Part shown: piece by piece, positions 5,063 through 5,186 of the stretch | Layout of the letters: each line of letters opens with the position of its first letter | How positions within the stretch are numbered: position 1 is the stretch's first letter | Assembly: GCA_021160785.1 (NCBI GenBank) | Contig: JAGHBX010000656.1 | Span: 1-5,186, forward strand | Length of the DNA: 5,186 nt | From: Planctomycetota bacterium | Lineage (GTDB): Bacteria > Planctomycetota > Phycisphaerae > Sedimentisphaerales > Anaerohalosphaeraceae | Direction: 5' to 3' | Program-made: the position numbers and the translations under genes | Notes under the pieces: model-generated | What the model was told of the DNA's origin: nothing | The model's input: only the letters and a program-made list of their open reading frames with translations | Databases searched by the model: none

Positions 5063-5186
5063 TTATAGTTTGTAAACGCCCTTGGGCCTGTTCCTCTCGT
5101 TGCATATCAATGGCAACACGCTGACTGATATGATCCTGCGTTCGCACTCGATATACGCTTTTTTGCATCTTTCGATGCCGACGATA
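5063..5186 (-). CDS. Probable 3' end of an unrecognised gene (partial at right edge)
   Basis: Read on the minus strand, 40 codons are open from the right edge (base 5185) to a TAA whose complement is at 5063-5065. The peptide begins IVGIERCKKAY and ends NRPKGVYKL. I do not recognise it. By hand count, 27 of 40 third positions are G or C, similar in style to the hydrolase. A competing minus-strand frame open to 5019 has only 21 of 55, so this frame is preferred. It would converge on the hydrolase, with about 70 bases between the stops and no clear terminator there. Confidence 0.4.
   Translation of the reverse strand, partial: IVGIERCKKAYIECERRIISVSVLPLICNERNRPKGVYKL

Overview
The window looks like a piece of accessory DNA from a bacterial chromosome, most likely Planctomycetota and possibly the Phycisphaerae/Sedimentisphaerales side. 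This placement is an inference. It rests on the style of the LexA/CI-like repressor, on two transposase types of the IS1380 family that I associate with that group, on a secreted lipoprotein esterase, and on an intergenic hairpin element built from CTAA-type heptamers. No rRNA, tRNA or other marker gene is present to confirm it.

Layout from left to right. (1) Bases 1-923 hold the 3' part of a phage-repressor-like regulator: the end of an HTH domain, a Pro/Gln-rich linker, and an S24 (LexA/CI) domain with an intact Ser/Lys pair. (2) Bases 1097-1703 are the wreck of an IS1380-family transposase, with its own promoter-like site and RBS, one in-frame stop, and an internal deletion that removes the middle of the protein. 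(3) Bases 1704-2168 hold no convincing gene, only a terminator-like stem-loop, a doubtful 32-codon ORF, a short palindrome and a perfect TATAAT. (4) Bases 2235-3473 encode a second IS1380-type transposase of a different branch. It keeps all three acidic catalytic residues but loses its C-terminus just after the third. (5) Bases 3474-3948 are non-coding and dominated by a compound inverted repeat (3502-3668). Its arms are phased in 7-base units and its tip carries two perfect hairpins. A further independent hairpin follows at 3673-3720. (6) Bases 3949-4992 encode an intact lipoprotein alpha/beta hydrolase of the acetyl-/feruloyl-esterase type, with a good promoter and RBS. (7) On the minus strand at the right edge is the probable 3' end of an unrecognised gene that converges on the hydrolase.

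The genes do not form a functional operon. The middle of the window reads as an insertion scar: two dead or dying insertion sequences and a dispersed-repeat-like hairpin lie between a repressor and a metabolic esterase. The hydrolase appears to be transcribed on its own from a TTGACA-type promoter that lies outside the repeats. The most unusual item is the 167-base compound hairpin, which no coding feature explains and which could be a mobile palindromic element or a structured RNA.
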